In this document: in pieces, positions 1 to 7,723 of the stretch
How positions within the stretch are numbered: position 1 is the stretch's first letter
How the letters are laid out: each line of letters begins with the position of its first letter
Assembly: GCA_045806525.1 (NCBI GenBank)
Contig: JBJMJD010000009.1
Location: forward strand, 1 to 64,000
Origin: JAICYJ01 sp045806525
Lineage (GTDB): Bacteria; Actinomycetota; Thermoleophilia; Gaiellales; JAICJC01
DNA length: 64,000 bases
Direction of reading: 5' to 3'
The notes under the pieces: model-generated
The model's database searches: none
Seen by the model: the letters and a program-made list of their open reading frames with translations, nothing else
Told to the model about the DNA's origin: nothing
Made by a program: the position numbers and the translations under genes

Positions 1-1055
1 GCGCCCAGCATGAGATCAATGACATCGGCCTGGTGGCCGTCGAGAAGGACGGCGTCGTCGGGTACGACGTCTGGGTCGGTGGAGGGCTGGGCGCCTCGGC
101 GAAGATGGGCCGCCGGCTGGACGTGTTCGCCCTTCCGGAGCAGGCGGTGGAGGTGTGCCGGGCGATCACCGAGCTCTACCGCGACGAGGGAAAGCGCACC
201 AAGCGCACGCGCGCACGCATCAAGTTCCTGGTCGACGAGTGGGGGGTCGACCGGCTGCGCGACGAGGTGGAGCGAACGCTTGGCTACGAGCTGGAGCGCT
301 CCGCCCCGCCGACCGCGCCGATCGACCCGCACCGCGACCACCTGGGCGTGCACCCGCAGGCGCAGCCCGGTCTGTACTACGTGGGCGGCACCACGCTGCG
401 CGGCCGCTTCACGGCCGACCAGATGATCGGCGTCGCCGGTATCGCCGAGCGTTACGGCACCGGCAGCCTGCGCTGCACCAACCGCCAGAACATCATCGTC
501 GTGGACGTGCCCGACCGCCACGTCGAGACGGTCGCGGCCGAGCTCGCCGACCTTGGCCTGCCCGCCGAGGCGTCGGCATTCCGGCGCGGGGTCATCTCGT
601 GCACCGGCATGGAGTTCTGCAAGCTCGCGATCGTCGAGACCAAGCACCGCGCGGCCGAGCTGATCGAGCACCTGGAGCGGCGCATCGGGGACCTGGACGG
701 GTCGATCCGGATCAACCTGAACGGCTGCCCGAACGCCTGCGCCCAGTACCAGATCGCCGACATCGGCTTGCAGGGGGGCATCGCCAAGACGGCCGGCGGC
801 GAGCGGGTGCAGGGCTTCATCCTGCACATCGGCGGACGGCTGGGGGAGGGGGCGGCCTTCGGGCGGCGCATCGCCAGCAAGGCGATCCCGGCCGAGGATG
901 CCCGCTATGCCGTCGAGCGCGTCGTGCGAGCCTACAAGGGCGAGCGGCGGTCGGACATGAGCTTCGGCGAGTGGGCCGACCGGCAGGGCGACGCCCGGCT
1001 GGCGGCGCTGATCGGGGTGGCGGTCGCACGCGAGCAGCACGAGGTGGCTGCCTAG
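1..1055 (+). CDS. Nitrite/sulfite reductase, siroheme [4Fe-4S] type (5' truncated)
   Basis: The reading frame is open from base 3 at the window edge, so only the C-terminal part, about 350 residues, is visible. The four cysteines that bind the iron-sulfur cluster and siroheme are present as CTGMEFCK (near base 600) and NGCPNACAQ (near base 720), which is the C-x5-C ... C-x3-C signature of ferredoxin-dependent assimilatory nitrite and sulfite reductases. The enzyme performs a six-electron reduction of nitrite or sulfite in the cytoplasm. The pattern resembles both plant-type nitrite reductase and actinobacterial SirA, and with the N-terminal half outside the window the substrate cannot be decided. 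A hairpin follows the stop codon. Confidence 0.93.
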   Translation, partial: AQHEINDIGLVAVEKDGVVGYDVWVGGGLGASAKMGRRLDVFALPEQAVEVCRAITELYRDEGKRTKRTRARIKFLVDEWGVDRLRDEVERTLGYELERSAPPTAPIDPHRDHLGVHPQAQPGLYYVGGTTLRGRFTADQMIGVAGIAERYGTGSLRCTNRQNIIVVDVPDRHVETVAAELADLGLPAEASAFRRGVISCTGMEFCKLAIVETKHRAAELIEHLERRIGDLDGSIRINLNGCPNACAQYQIADIGLQGGIAKTAGGERVQGFILHIGGRLGEGAAFGRRIASKAIPAEDARYAVERVVRAYKGERRSDMSFGEWADRQGDARLAALIGVAVAREQHEVAA

Positions 1056-1069
1056 ATCTTCTGACCTCA

Positions 1070-1092
1070 AGACCTGTCGCAGCGGCAGGTCT
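1070..1092 (+). terminator. Hairpin after the nitrite/sulfite reductase gene
   Basis: AGACCTG (1070-1076) and CAGGTCT (1086-1092) form a perfect 7-bp stem with a 9-base loop, 15 bases after the stop codon. There is no U-tract, which is common for terminators in high-GC actinobacteria. Its role as a terminator is inferred from position and stem only. Confidence 0.5.
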
Positions 1093-1204
1093 CGCGAGAG
1101 AAGCCAATCATCGAGCTTCAGAACCGGCGCGTCGGCGCCGATCCCTGCGGTGTGCTCGCGCGCTCACTGCGTCTGATGGCGGTGCTCCTGGCGTCGGCGT
1201 CTTC

Positions 1205-1951
1205 GTGACGCTGGTCGCGCTGGGCGTCGTCCGAGACCCGCTCGATCCGGTGATCGGCGGGGACCTCGCGCTCGCGCGCAGCACCCGGCCCGGCCTGCGC
1301 GTGCTGTTCGTGGGTAACAGCCTCACCTACTACCACGACATGCCGGAAATGGTGGGGCGTCTGGCAGCCGCCGAGCCGGGGCCGCAGCCGCTGATCGCCG
1401 TGTCCTACACCAGGGGCGCTGCGCGGCTGTCAGACTTCGCCGGCGACGGCGGGCTCCGCCGGCTTCTGCATCAGGTGCGCTGGGACGACGTGGTGCTGCA
1501 GGAACAGAGCACGATCCCGTCGCTGCCGCCGGCCGAGCGGGCGCAGCGGATGGATCCCGCCGCGCGCACTCTCAACTCGCTGATCACCGGCGCCGGCGCT
1601 CGCACGCTGCTGTTCATGACGCCGGGCTACGAGCACGGGAACGGCGTTGGCGACAGCTATCAGGCCATGCAGCTGCGCCTCTACCAGGGCTACGCGGCGG
1701 TCGGGGCGGAGATCGGGGCTGAGGTCGTCCCGATCGGCGTCGCCTGGCAGGACGCGCGCCTGCGGCAGCCGGATCTCGGCCTGTGGTCGTGGGACGGCAC
1801 ACACCCCAACACCGCAGGCTCCTATCTGGATGCGTGCATGTTCTACGCAGCGTTGACCGGCCGCTCGCCCGTGGGCAACCGCTACACGGCCGGCCTCGAT
1901 CCGGGTCCGGCCAGGTTCCTGCAGCAGACGGCGGCCGCCGCTACGGCATGA
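1205..1951 (+). CDS. SGNH/GDSL-family hydrolase
   Basis: A protein of about 248 residues with the SGNH esterase blocks: FVGNSLTYY near the N-terminus, holding the nucleophile Ser in a GNSLT block I, and DGTHPNTAGSYL near the C-terminus, holding the catalytic Asp and His of block V. It probably hydrolyses an ester on a carbohydrate or lipid. A hydrophobic stretch around LVALGVV at the chosen GTG may be a signal anchor, but the start is uncertain; GTG at 1250 is another option. The 3' end overlaps the convergent small membrane protein gene by 11 bp. The frame stays open upstream into the reductase gene, but that part is an out-of-frame shadow. Confidence 0.8.
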   Translation: MTLVALGVVRDPLDPVIGGDLALARSTRPGLRVLFVGNSLTYYHDMPEMVGRLAAAEPGPQPLIAVSYTRGAARLSDFAGDGGLRRLLHQVRWDDVVLQEQSTIPSLPPAERAQRMDPAARTLNSLITGAGARTLLFMTPGYEHGNGVGDSYQAMQLRLYQGYAAVGAEIGAEVVPIGVAWQDARLRQPDLGLWSWDGTHPNTAGSYLDACMFYAALTGRSPVGNRYTAGLDPGPARFLQQTAAAATA

Positions 1952-2237
1952 GGTCGCGGCGGGCCACGTTCAGCGCAACTGCGCGCTCGAGCGCGGCCGA
2001 GCGGACGTCCTCGAGCTTGGTCGAGAACTCCTCGTCGGCCGGGTCGAGCCGGCCGATCCGCTGCGAGTGCTCGCCCGCCCGCACCAGCTCCACCACGGTG
2101 CCCTGAGGGGTCGCGCGGATCGCCACCCGCCACTCGGCCAGCTCCCGCCGCCGCCGCGCCCGGCGCGCCCAGATCGCCGTGACCGGCACGGACACCACGG
2201 CCAGCATCATCACTCCGTAGGAGATCACCGTTTCCAT
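1941..2237 (-). CDS. Small membrane protein of unknown function
   Basis: A 98-residue protein with one N-terminal membrane segment (residues about 4-23, rich in V, M, A) followed by a basic RRARRRR stop-transfer cluster and a soluble charged tail. The topology is N-out or N-in with a cytoplasmic tail after the Arg cluster; by the positive-inside rule the tail is cytoplasmic. I do not recognise a family. The gene is convergent with and overlaps the SGNH hydrolase by 11 bp, and its start lies back to back with the riboswitch leader of threonine synthase. Confidence 0.6.
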   Translation of the reverse strand: METVISYGVMMLAVVSVPVTAIWARRARRRRELAEWRVAIRATPQGTVVELVRAGEHSQRIGRLDPADEEFSTKLEDVRSAALERAVALNVARRDLMP

Positions 2238-2277
2238 GCTGCACCTACGGTAGCGCGACGGTTCAGCCGGTTCGGAA

Positions 2278-2307
2278 TTGACCGTTACGTGACGGCTTCA
2301 CTACCAT
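2278..2307 (+). promoter_or_regulatory. Sigma-70-like promoter for the SAM riboswitch-thrC transcript
   Basis: TTGACC (2278-2283) and TACCAT (2302-2307) are separated by 18 bases. Transcription would start near 2314, about 30 bases before the riboswitch P1 stem. Called from consensus matching only. Confidence 0.5.
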
Positions 2308-2345
2308 GTGACCACTGGACGTGCAGACGTCGGGAGTTCCCGGCA

Positions 2346-2454
2346 CACGCATCAAGAGAGGCGGAGGGACCGGCCCTTTGAAGCCTCGGCAACCGAACCG
2401 CCGCTGCGGGGACGGTGCCCCATCCGGCGAGGCGACCGCCTCGAAAGATGTGAA
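2346..2454 (+). ncRNA. SAM-I (S-box) riboswitch
   Basis: The S-box core is plain. P1 is formed by CGCATC (2348-2353) and GATGTG (2447-2452). It is followed by the invariant AAGAGAGGCGGAGGGACCGG block, the CUUUGAAGCC turn, the GGCAACC pseudoknot-forming strand, a GAGGCG-ACC-CGCCTC-like P4 hairpin and the final GAAAGATG. The RNA binds S-adenosylmethionine and usually lowers expression when SAM is plentiful. No U-tract terminator follows; instead the aptamer is followed by a short hairpin and then the ribosome binding site, so translational control is likely (inference). The controlled gene is threonine synthase, an unusual target. Confidence 0.93.
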
Positions 2455-2456
2455 CC

Positions 2457-2473
2457 GGCCGATGTGATCGGCC
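2457..2473 (+). promoter_or_regulatory. Expression-platform hairpin between riboswitch and thrC
   Basis: GGCCGAT-GTG-ATCGGCC is a perfect 7-bp stem with a 3-base loop just after P1 of the SAM riboswitch and 7 bases before the GGGAG ribosome binding site (2480-2484). It contains a second copy of GATGTG, the 3' strand of P1, so an alternative pairing with CGCATC is possible. Confidence 0.6.
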
Positions 2474-2492
2474 CATCCCGGGAGAATCCACA

Positions 2493-3731
2493 ATGTATGC
2501 AACGCATCTCGTCTGCAAGGGCTGTGGCTCACAGCACCCGCTGGAGGCGCGCTTCGCCTGCGACAGCTGCTTCGGCCCGCTCGAGGCGGCCTACGACCGC
2601 GACGCGATCGCGGCCGGCGTCACCCGCGAGCTAATCGAGTCCGGCCCCTCGACGCTGTGGCGGTGGGAGTCGTTCCTGCCGGTGCGGGCGCCCGGCCGCG
2701 GGCTGCCGGTCGGCAACTCGCCGCTGATCCGGGCCGATCGCCTGGCCGCCGAGCTGGGCCTCGACTGCGAGCTGTACATCAAGACCGAGACCTCCAATCC
2801 CACCCACTCGTTCAAGGACCGGGTTGTGGCGGTGGCCGCAGCCAAGTCGGTCGAGCTGGGCTACGAGGCGCTGGCATGCGCCTCCACCGGCAACCTGGCG
2901 GGGGCGACGGCCGCGGCCGGGGCGGCGCTGGGACTGCCCACCTACATCTTCGTGCCGAGCGACCTCGAGCCCGAGAAGATCATCGCCGCTGCCGCCTACG
3001 GCGCCACCGTGTTCGTCGTCGACGGCACCTATGACGACGTCAACCGGCTCTGCTCCGAGCTCGCCTACGACCGGCCATGGGCCTTCGTCAACGTCAACAT
3101 GCGCGCCTACTACGCGGAGGGATCGAAGACGATCGCGCTGGAGACGGCCGAGCAGCTGGGCTGGCGCGTCCCCGACCGGGTGATCGCGCCGATCGCCTCC
3201 GGGTCGCTCTACACGAAGATCCTGCAGGGCTTCGAGGAGGGCCGCTCGGCCGGGCTGCTGGACGATGGCCCGGATCCGGTCATGCACGGCTGCCAGGGCG
3301 CCGGCTGCGCGCCGGTGGCGACGGCGTTTGCCGGCGGCTGCGACCAGGTCGTGCCGGTCAAGCCGACCGGCATCGCCAAGTCGCTCGCGATCGGCAGCCC
3401 CGCGGACGGCGTCTACGCCCTGGACGTGGCCCGGCGCACCGGCGGCTCGATCGAGGCCGTCGACGACGATCAGATCGTGGAGGGCATCAGCCTGCTGGCG
3501 GCGGCCACGGGCGTCTTCACCGAGACGGCCGGCGGCGTCACCACCGGCGTCCTTCGCAAGCTGGCCGAGCGGGGCGAGATCGGCGCCGGCGAGACGGTGG
3601 TCGTCTACATCACCGGCGACGGACTGAAGACGATCGACGCGGTGCGCCCGGCCGTCCGCACGATCGCGGTGTCGCCTGACCCAGACGAGGTGGACGCGGC
3701 GCTCGAGCGGCGCATGGCCTCCGCTCGATGA
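2493..3731 (+). CDS. thrC: Threonine synthase (PLP-dependent), zinc-ribbon N-terminus
   Basis: A 412-residue fold-type II PLP enzyme that converts O-phosphohomoserine to threonine. The PLP lysine lies in NPTHSFKDRV (residue about 111), and the phosphate-binding loop is seen at ACASTGNLAGA. The first 30 residues hold two CxxC pairs (CKGC and CDSC), a rubredoxin-like zinc ribbon found in many actinobacterial and archaeal threonine synthases. The ATG at 2493 follows a GGGAG ribosome binding site. The gene sits directly behind a SAM-I riboswitch, which ties it to methionine/SAM status. O-phosphohomoserine can also feed methionine synthesis in some organisms, so a related PLP activity is not excluded. 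Confidence 0.88.
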   Translation: MYATHLVCKGCGSQHPLEARFACDSCFGPLEAAYDRDAIAAGVTRELIESGPSTLWRWESFLPVRAPGRGLPVGNSPLIRADRLAAELGLDCELYIKTETSNPTHSFKDRVVAVAAAKSVELGYEALACASTGNLAGATAAAGAALGLPTYIFVPSDLEPEKIIAAAAYGATVFVVDGTYDDVNRLCSELAYDRPWAFVNVNMRAYYAEGSKTIALETAEQLGWRVPDRVIAPIASGSLYTKILQGFEEGRSAGLLDDGPDPVMHGCQGAGCAPVATAFAGGCDQVVPVKPTGIAKSLAIGSPADGVYALDVARRTGGSIEAVDDDQIVEGISLLAAATGVFTETAGGVTTGVLRKLAERGEIGAGETVVVYITGDGLKTIDAVRPAVRTIAVSPDPDEVDAALERRMASAR

Positions 3732-3750
3732 GTGCTCCGGAGTGCTCCGG
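3731..3750. repeat. Tandem 10-bp direct repeat
   Basis: AGTGCTCCGG occurs twice head to tail immediately after the thrC stop codon. No function is evident. Confidence 0.7.
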
Positions 3751-3757
3751 ACGAATC

Positions 3758-3795
3758 GCGGGCCGGACCAACCGGCGGCTGGTGATCCGGCCCGC
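3758..3795. terminator. Bidirectional terminator hairpin between convergent genes
   Basis: GCGGGCCGGA (3758-3767) pairs perfectly with TCCGGCCCGC (3786-3795), a 10-bp GC-rich stem with an 18-base loop, placed between the convergent threonine synthase and debranching enzyme genes. There is no U-tract. Confidence 0.65.
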
Positions 3796-3874
3796 AGGTG
3801 GATGATCGGCGGTGCGCGGCGGCTCCGCCTCACGGCACGGGTGGTTCTCCCTCCCCCGATCGGAGGAGCCGCGG

Positions 3875-5959
3875 CTACGCGCTTTCGCGGACGTTGGCGT
3901 GGCCGCCCTGCACGCTGACGTCGAACCGACGCCCCAGCGCCTCGATCCCGCGCAGCTCCAGGCGCCGGCAGGCCTCGGGCAGCACCGCGTCCACGTGCAG
4001 CCGTCCGTCGGCCGGGTCCGGCCGCAGGCCCAGCATGCAGGTCAGGAACAGCACCGGCGCGCCGGCCGCCCAGGCCTGCGGGGAACAGGCGGTGGGGTAG
4101 GCCACGGGGAACGGCGTCATCCCGCGGCGGTAGCCCGCGAACACCTCCGGGAGCCGGTAGTCGAAGTGGCGGGCGGCCGTCAGCATGTCGCTGGCGATCC
4201 GGTTCGCGTACTGCCGGAAGCCGTAGCGCACAAGGCCGGCGGTGAGCAGGCTGTTGTCGTGCGGCCAGACGGTGCCGGTGTGGTACCCGATCGGGTTGAA
4301 GCCGCGGTCGCGGTCGGACATCGTGCGCACGCCCCAGCCCGAGTTGAGCGTGTCCGACATCAGCTGCTCCGCCACGGCCGCAGCGCGCGGCTCATCCACG
4401 ATGCCGGACCACAGCAGGTGGCCGATGTTGGAGCAGAGCGAGTCGATCTGGCGCTTCTCGTTGTCGAGTCCCAGCACGAAGTAGCCGTCGCCGCTGCGCT
4501 CCGAGAAGAAGGCCTGGTTGAAGGCGGACTTCAGCTGCGCGGCCTCGCGCTCGAGCCGCTCAGCCAGCTCCGGGTCGCCCCACACGTGGCGGCACAGCTC
4601 GGCCGCGCGCAGCCGGGCGTCGTACGCGTATCCCTGCACCTCGGCCGCGGCCACCGGCGTGCGCGCCACGGTGCCGTCGTGGTAGCGCATCGAGTCCCAC
4701 GAGTCCTTCCAGGTCTGGGATTCGAGGCCGCGCTTGCTCCGGCGTTGATACTCGATGAACCCGTCGCCGTCCAGGTCGCCGTAGTCGTGCATCCAGCCCA
4801 GCGCCCGCATGGCCGGCTCGCGCAGGCCCCTGATCGTGTCGACGTCGCCGGTCCAGCGGTACACCTCGGACATAAGGATCAGGAACAGCAGGGTCGAGTC
4901 GACGCTGCCGTAGTACGGGAAGGCGCCGCCCTCGGCAGCCACGCGGCCCAGCCGCAGCTCGTGGACGATCTTGCCGGGCTCGCTATCGCGCTCGTCGTCT
5001 CGCTCGCTCGCCTGCAGCGCGGCCAGCGTCTCGAGCGTGCCGCGCGCCAGCGACGGGCCCAGCAGCAGCGTCTGGTAGCTGGTCAGCAGCGTGTCTCGTC
5101 CGAACACGGTCATGAACCACGGCAGCCCGGCGGCCGGCAGGTCGCCCATCCGGACGCTGCCCTGGCGGGCGCGCATGCGCAGGGCGGCCAGGTCGGCGAG
5201 AGAGCGGGTGTAGGTGTTCCGCAGCTCTTCCCAGTCGGTCGACAGCTCCGGCGCGTGCAGCCGCCACGCTCGCAGCGACTCCTCGACGCGGACACGCTCC
5301 TGGCCGAAGTAGAAGGTGGTGTAGCGGTCGCGGCGGCGGCTGTCGCCGGACAGGAGCACCACGTTCGCGCGCGACTCCCAGGTCTCTCCCGGCTGGAGCG
5401 AGAGGCTGTGGGAGATGAAGCGCTCACCGGTGTGTCCCCGTTGCGAGACCCAGACCAGCGCCTCGGCCGAGAACACGCCGTCGCGGAGCTGGAACGACCA
5501 GGAGTTCTCGTTCTCGTCGTGGGACACGCCGACGCTGAAGCCCGGCTCCGTGCGACGGGTGAAGACCAGGTCCTCATCGCGGTATTCCCGCGCCTTGACC
5601 TCGAACAGGTCGAGGAAGTCGAAGTCGAACTCCAGCCGCAGGTCGAGCTCGACCGGCTCGATCAGGTGGTTCTCGACGCGCAGGGTGTTCTGCAGGCTGC
5701 CCTCGCCCACGAACACGTTGCGGATCAGTGAGACGGCGCCGGCCGGCATGCCCGGCAGCGACGGGTTCTGGAGGAACACGGCGGCCGAGTAGTAGTCGAC
5801 GGTGTCGGAGCTGAGCAGCTGCGGCGGCTCCCCGTTCAGCAGCAGTTGCCACGCCGAGAGGTAGCGGGTGTCGTTGTAGTAGAGCCCCTCGGACCCCGCG
5901 CCGACGTCGCCGTGATCGTCCGCGACGAGGAAGCTATTGCCGTCGAGGACGGTCAGCAT
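3875..5959 (-). CDS. Glycogen debranching enzyme-like protein (amylo-alpha-1,6-glucosidase family)
   Basis: A 694-residue protein with two parts. Residues 1 to about 200 are the beta-rich N-terminal domain of bacterial debranching-like proteins (starting TVLDGNSFLVADDHGD and YYNDTRYLSAW). Residues about 250-690 form an (alpha/alpha)6 catalytic domain with FMTVFGRDTLLTSYQ and GTVWPHDNSLLTAGL motifs. Members act on alpha-1,6 branches of glycogen or on other alpha-glucosides; the true substrate is often untested. The length is usual for the family. It is a lone gene reading toward thrC, with no other glycogen genes nearby. Confidence 0.85.
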   Translation of the reverse strand: MLTVLDGNSFLVADDHGDVGAGSEGLYYNDTRYLSAWQLLLNGEPPQLLSSDTVDYYSAAVFLQNPSLPGMPAGAVSLIRNVFVGEGSLQNTLRVENHLIEPVELDLRLEFDFDFLDLFEVKAREYRDEDLVFTRRTEPGFSVGVSHDENENSWSFQLRDGVFSAEALVWVSQRGHTGERFISHSLSLQPGETWESRANVVLLSGDSRRRDRYTTFYFGQERVRVEESLRAWRLHAPELSTDWEELRNTYTRSLADLAALRMRARQGSVRMGDLPAAGLPWFMTVFGRDTLLTSYQTLLLGPSLARGTLETLAALQASERDDERDSEPGKIVHELRLGRVAAEGGAFPYYGSVDSTLLFLILMSEVYRWTGDVDTIRGLREPAMRALGWMHDYGDLDGDGFIEYQRRSKRGLESQTWKDSWDSMRYHDGTVARTPVAAAEVQGYAYDARLRAAELCRHVWGDPELAERLEREAAQLKSAFNQAFFSERSGDGYFVLGLDNEKRQIDSLCSNIGHLLWSGIVDEPRAAAVAEQLMSDTLNSGWGVRTMSDRDRGFNPIGYHTGTVWPHDNSLLTAGLVRYGFRQYANRIASDMLTAARHFDYRLPEVFAGYRRGMTPFPVAYPTACSPQAWAAGAPVLFLTCMLGLRPDPADGRLHVDAVLPEACRRLELRGIEALGRRFDVSVQGGHANVRESA

Positions 5960-6050
5960 CCGCGCATGCTATCGACGCGACCGGCGTCGAAACGGGTCGC
6001 ACCCGCACCGGCTCGCGTGCCGGAATGGGCGCGCACGGGGTGGCCGCGGG

Positions 6051-6392
6051 TCAGGCGGCGACGGCGGGAGCGTGCTCTTCGAGCTCCAGGGCGGCGGCGA
6101 GCGCGGCCTTGGGGCGGGCGCCGACGGCCTTGGCGACGACCTTGCCGTCCTTCACCAGCACCAGCGTCGGGATGCTGAGCGCCTGGAACGTCTCCTGCAG
6201 CTCGGGCTGGTCGTCAACGTCGATCTTGCCGACCTTGAGGCGTCCGGCGTACTCGGCTGCGATCTCCTCCACCACCGGCGCCACCAGCCGGCACGGGCCG
6301 CACCAGGCCGCCCACAGGTCGAGCAGCACGGGCAGCTCGGAGTCGAGCACCTCGCTCTGGAAGTTGTCCTTGGTGATCTCGATGGCGGTCAT
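6051..6392 (-). CDS. trx: Thioredoxin
   Basis: A 113-residue cytoplasmic thioredoxin with the active site WAAWCGPC at residues about 26-33 and the cis-proline loop SIPTLVLVKDG. It reduces protein disulfides using electrons from thioredoxin reductase, which is not in the window. The ATG at 6392 is preferred over the upstream GTG-phase start at 6407 because GAGGAG lies 7-8 bases before it. The gene is divergent from an ArsR-family regulator, and the 22-bp palindrome between them overlaps the presumed promoter, so expression probably depends on that regulator (inference). Confidence 0.95.
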   Translation of the reverse strand: MTAIEITKDNFQSEVLDSELPVLLDLWAAWCGPCRLVAPVVEEIAAEYAGRLKVGKIDVDDQPELQETFQALSIPTLVLVKDGKVVAKAVGARPKAALAAALELEEHAPAVAA

Positions 6393-6408
6393 TCCTGGTC
6401 TCCTCACT

Positions 6409-6430
6409 TATGTAACTGACTGGTTATATA
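6409..6430. promoter_or_regulatory. ArsR-type operator palindrome between trx and arsR-family gene
   Basis: TATGTAAC-TGACTG-GTTATATA is an inverted repeat with 7 of 8 arm positions matching, centred in the 55-bp divergent promoter region. Both size and AT-rich arms fit ArsR/SmtB-family operators. It is AT-rich against a very GC-rich background. Confidence 0.7.
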
Positions 6431-6447
6431 GTTGCACATGCGCTACG

Positions 6448-6837
6448 ATGGCGCAAATGGCGCTTCCACATCCACTGCCGGCCGAGTATGCCCGAACCGT
6501 AGCCGACAGGTTCCGCCTGCTTGGCGATCCCAGCCGGCTGATGCTGATGGATCTGCTGCGCGACGGCGAGCGCACGGTCGGCTCGCTGGCCGCAGAGCTG
6601 GGATGCACCCAGGCCAACGCCTCTAAACATCTCGGCCTGCTGGCGGACGGCGGGCTGCTGTCGCGCCGCCGCGAGGGCCTGCGCTGCTACTACGCGATCG
6701 CCGATGACGCGGTCTTCACGCTCTGCGATCAGGTCACCGCGTCGGTGCTGAGCCATCTCGACCAGCGCACCGAGCTGCTACGGGGGTCTACATCCGCGAT
6801 TCCAGCGCCAGCACGTCCGCCACGTAGCGCTGGGTGA
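6448..6837 (+). CDS. ArsR-family winged-helix regulator
   Basis: A 129-residue protein with a typical ArsR wHTH: FRLLGDPSRLMLMDLLRDGE, the recognition helix in CTQANASKHLGLLADGGLL, and the wing at RRREGLRCYYAI. No CxC metal-binding motif is visible in the alpha3 region; cysteines are present only in ELGCT, LRCYY and TLCD, so a redox or small-ligand signal is as likely as metal. The start is ATG 6448 or 6457. The last 50 bp overlap the convergent transglycosylase gene. It probably represses itself and the divergent thioredoxin gene through the shared palindrome. Confidence 0.88.
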   Translation: MAQMALPHPLPAEYARTVADRFRLLGDPSRLMLMDLLRDGERTVGSLAAELGCTQANASKHLGLLADGGLLSRRREGLRCYYAIADDAVFTLCDQVTASVLSHLDQRTELLRGSTSAIPAPARPPRSAG

Positions 6838-7585
6838 CCCGCAGCAACCCGGACCGCCGGACGCCGGCAGGGCCCTGGTAGTAGGCGGCCAGCGCCAGCC
6901 GCTGGTCTCCGCCGAACACGTTCAGCAGGTGGTGCAGGTAGGCCACGCCGATGCGGACGTTGCCGTCGGGCGTGCGCGCCACGGGATGACCGATCAGCCG
7001 CTCCGTGAACCGCCAGGTCGTGGGCATCACCTGCATCACACCCCAGGCGCCGACCGAGGAGACTGCGCCGCTGTTGTACCCGGATTCCATCCAGGCGACG
7101 GCTCGCGCCATCCGCGGATCGACGCCGTAGTGGGCGGCCCACCGATCGAGCGAGCTGACCGCGTCGAAGCTGCCGCCAGCCGGCGAGGCCGGGACGGCTG
7201 CGGAGCCGGGGACGCGCAGGTCGCTGCCTGCCAGCAGCACGCCGAACGGCGACATGCCGTTGATCGCGGCCAGGTGCGTGAGCGTGGTGCCGTAGCGGGC
7301 GGCGATGCCGCTGAGGGTGTCGCCCCACTGCACCGTTATGCGGTGTGCGCCGGAGCTGGTGTGCCCGTGACCGGGGATGCGCAGCGTCGTGCCGGCGAGC
7401 AGCAGGCTGCGCGGCCGCATGCCGTTGGCCTCCGCCAGGCGACGCAACGACACGCCGTGTGCGGATGCGATCCCGGTAAGCGTGTCGCCCCAGCGCACCG
7501 TGCAGCGCTGTGCGGCCAGGGCCGGGCCGGCCGCGAACAGCGCCGCCATCGGGATCACCACCAGCAGGTATCGGAATCGGCGCAT
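6788..7585 (-). CDS. LysM-containing lytic transglycosylase (SLT domain)
   Basis: A 265-residue exported protein. A signal peptide (residues 1-25, MRRFRYLLVV...ALAAQ) is followed by two LysM repeats (about 27-70 and 82-126; each with VxWGDTLxGIA) that bind peptidoglycan. Then comes an SLT/lysozyme-like domain (about 145-265) with the catalytic glutamate in AVAWMESGYN and the family motif GAWGVMQVMPTTW. It cleaves glycan strands of the cell wall. The C-terminal coding end overlaps the convergent ArsR gene. Confidence 0.92.
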   Translation of the reverse strand: MRRFRYLLVVIPMAALFAAGPALAAQRCTVRWGDTLTGIASAHGVSLRRLAEANGMRPRSLLLAGTTLRIPGHGHTSSGAHRITVQWGDTLSGIAARYGTTLTHLAAINGMSPFGVLLAGSDLRVPGSAAVPASPAGGSFDAVSSLDRWAAHYGVDPRMARAVAWMESGYNSGAVSSVGAWGVMQVMPTTWRFTERLIGHPVARTPDGNVRIGVAYLHHLLNVFGGDQRLALAAYYQGPAGVRRSGLLRVTQRYVADVLALESRM

Positions 7586-7651
7586 GAACTGGTGCAGTTC
7601 GCGGCCGCCCTGGCGACTCCTCCACAGCGGCTGCGAGGACCCAGCCGGATC

Positions 7652-7680
7652 TTCACCTGGGCCGGCGCGTCCGCTATGCT
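7652..7680 (+). promoter_or_regulatory. Promoter of the TetR-Rieske operon
   Basis: TTCACC (7652-7657) and TATGCT (7675-7680) with a 17-base spacer. The TetR palindrome begins 5 bases downstream and would cover the transcription start. Confidence 0.5.
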
Positions 7681-7685
7681 GTGCT

Positions 7686-7705
7686 CTGACTGACTAGTCA
7701 GTCAG
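7686..7705. promoter_or_regulatory. TetR-type operator, perfect 20-bp palindrome
   Basis: CTGACTGACTAGTCAGTCAG is a perfect palindrome located 18 bases before the TetR start codon and just after the -10 element. The length and position fit autorepression by the TetR protein encoded next. Confidence 0.85.
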
Positions 7706-7723
7706 TACCCCGGGAGCGAACAG

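Noticed and set aside
155..1204. A longer protein reading from 155 in frame with the SGNH hydrolase
   Set aside because: It overlaps the nitrite/sulfite reductase in another frame and is Arg/Pro/Ala-rich, the usual look of GC-rich shadow frames; only the part from about 1205 resembles a real protein.
2631..3833. A 400-residue minus-strand open frame opposite threonine synthase
   Set aside because: Antisense shadow of thrC with no family features and a composition typical of reverse-strand frames in high-GC DNA.
3812..5731. A 639-residue plus-strand open frame opposite the debranching enzyme
   Set aside because: It is fully antisense to a strong family member and is only a low-complexity Ala/Arg/Val/Gln-rich shadow.
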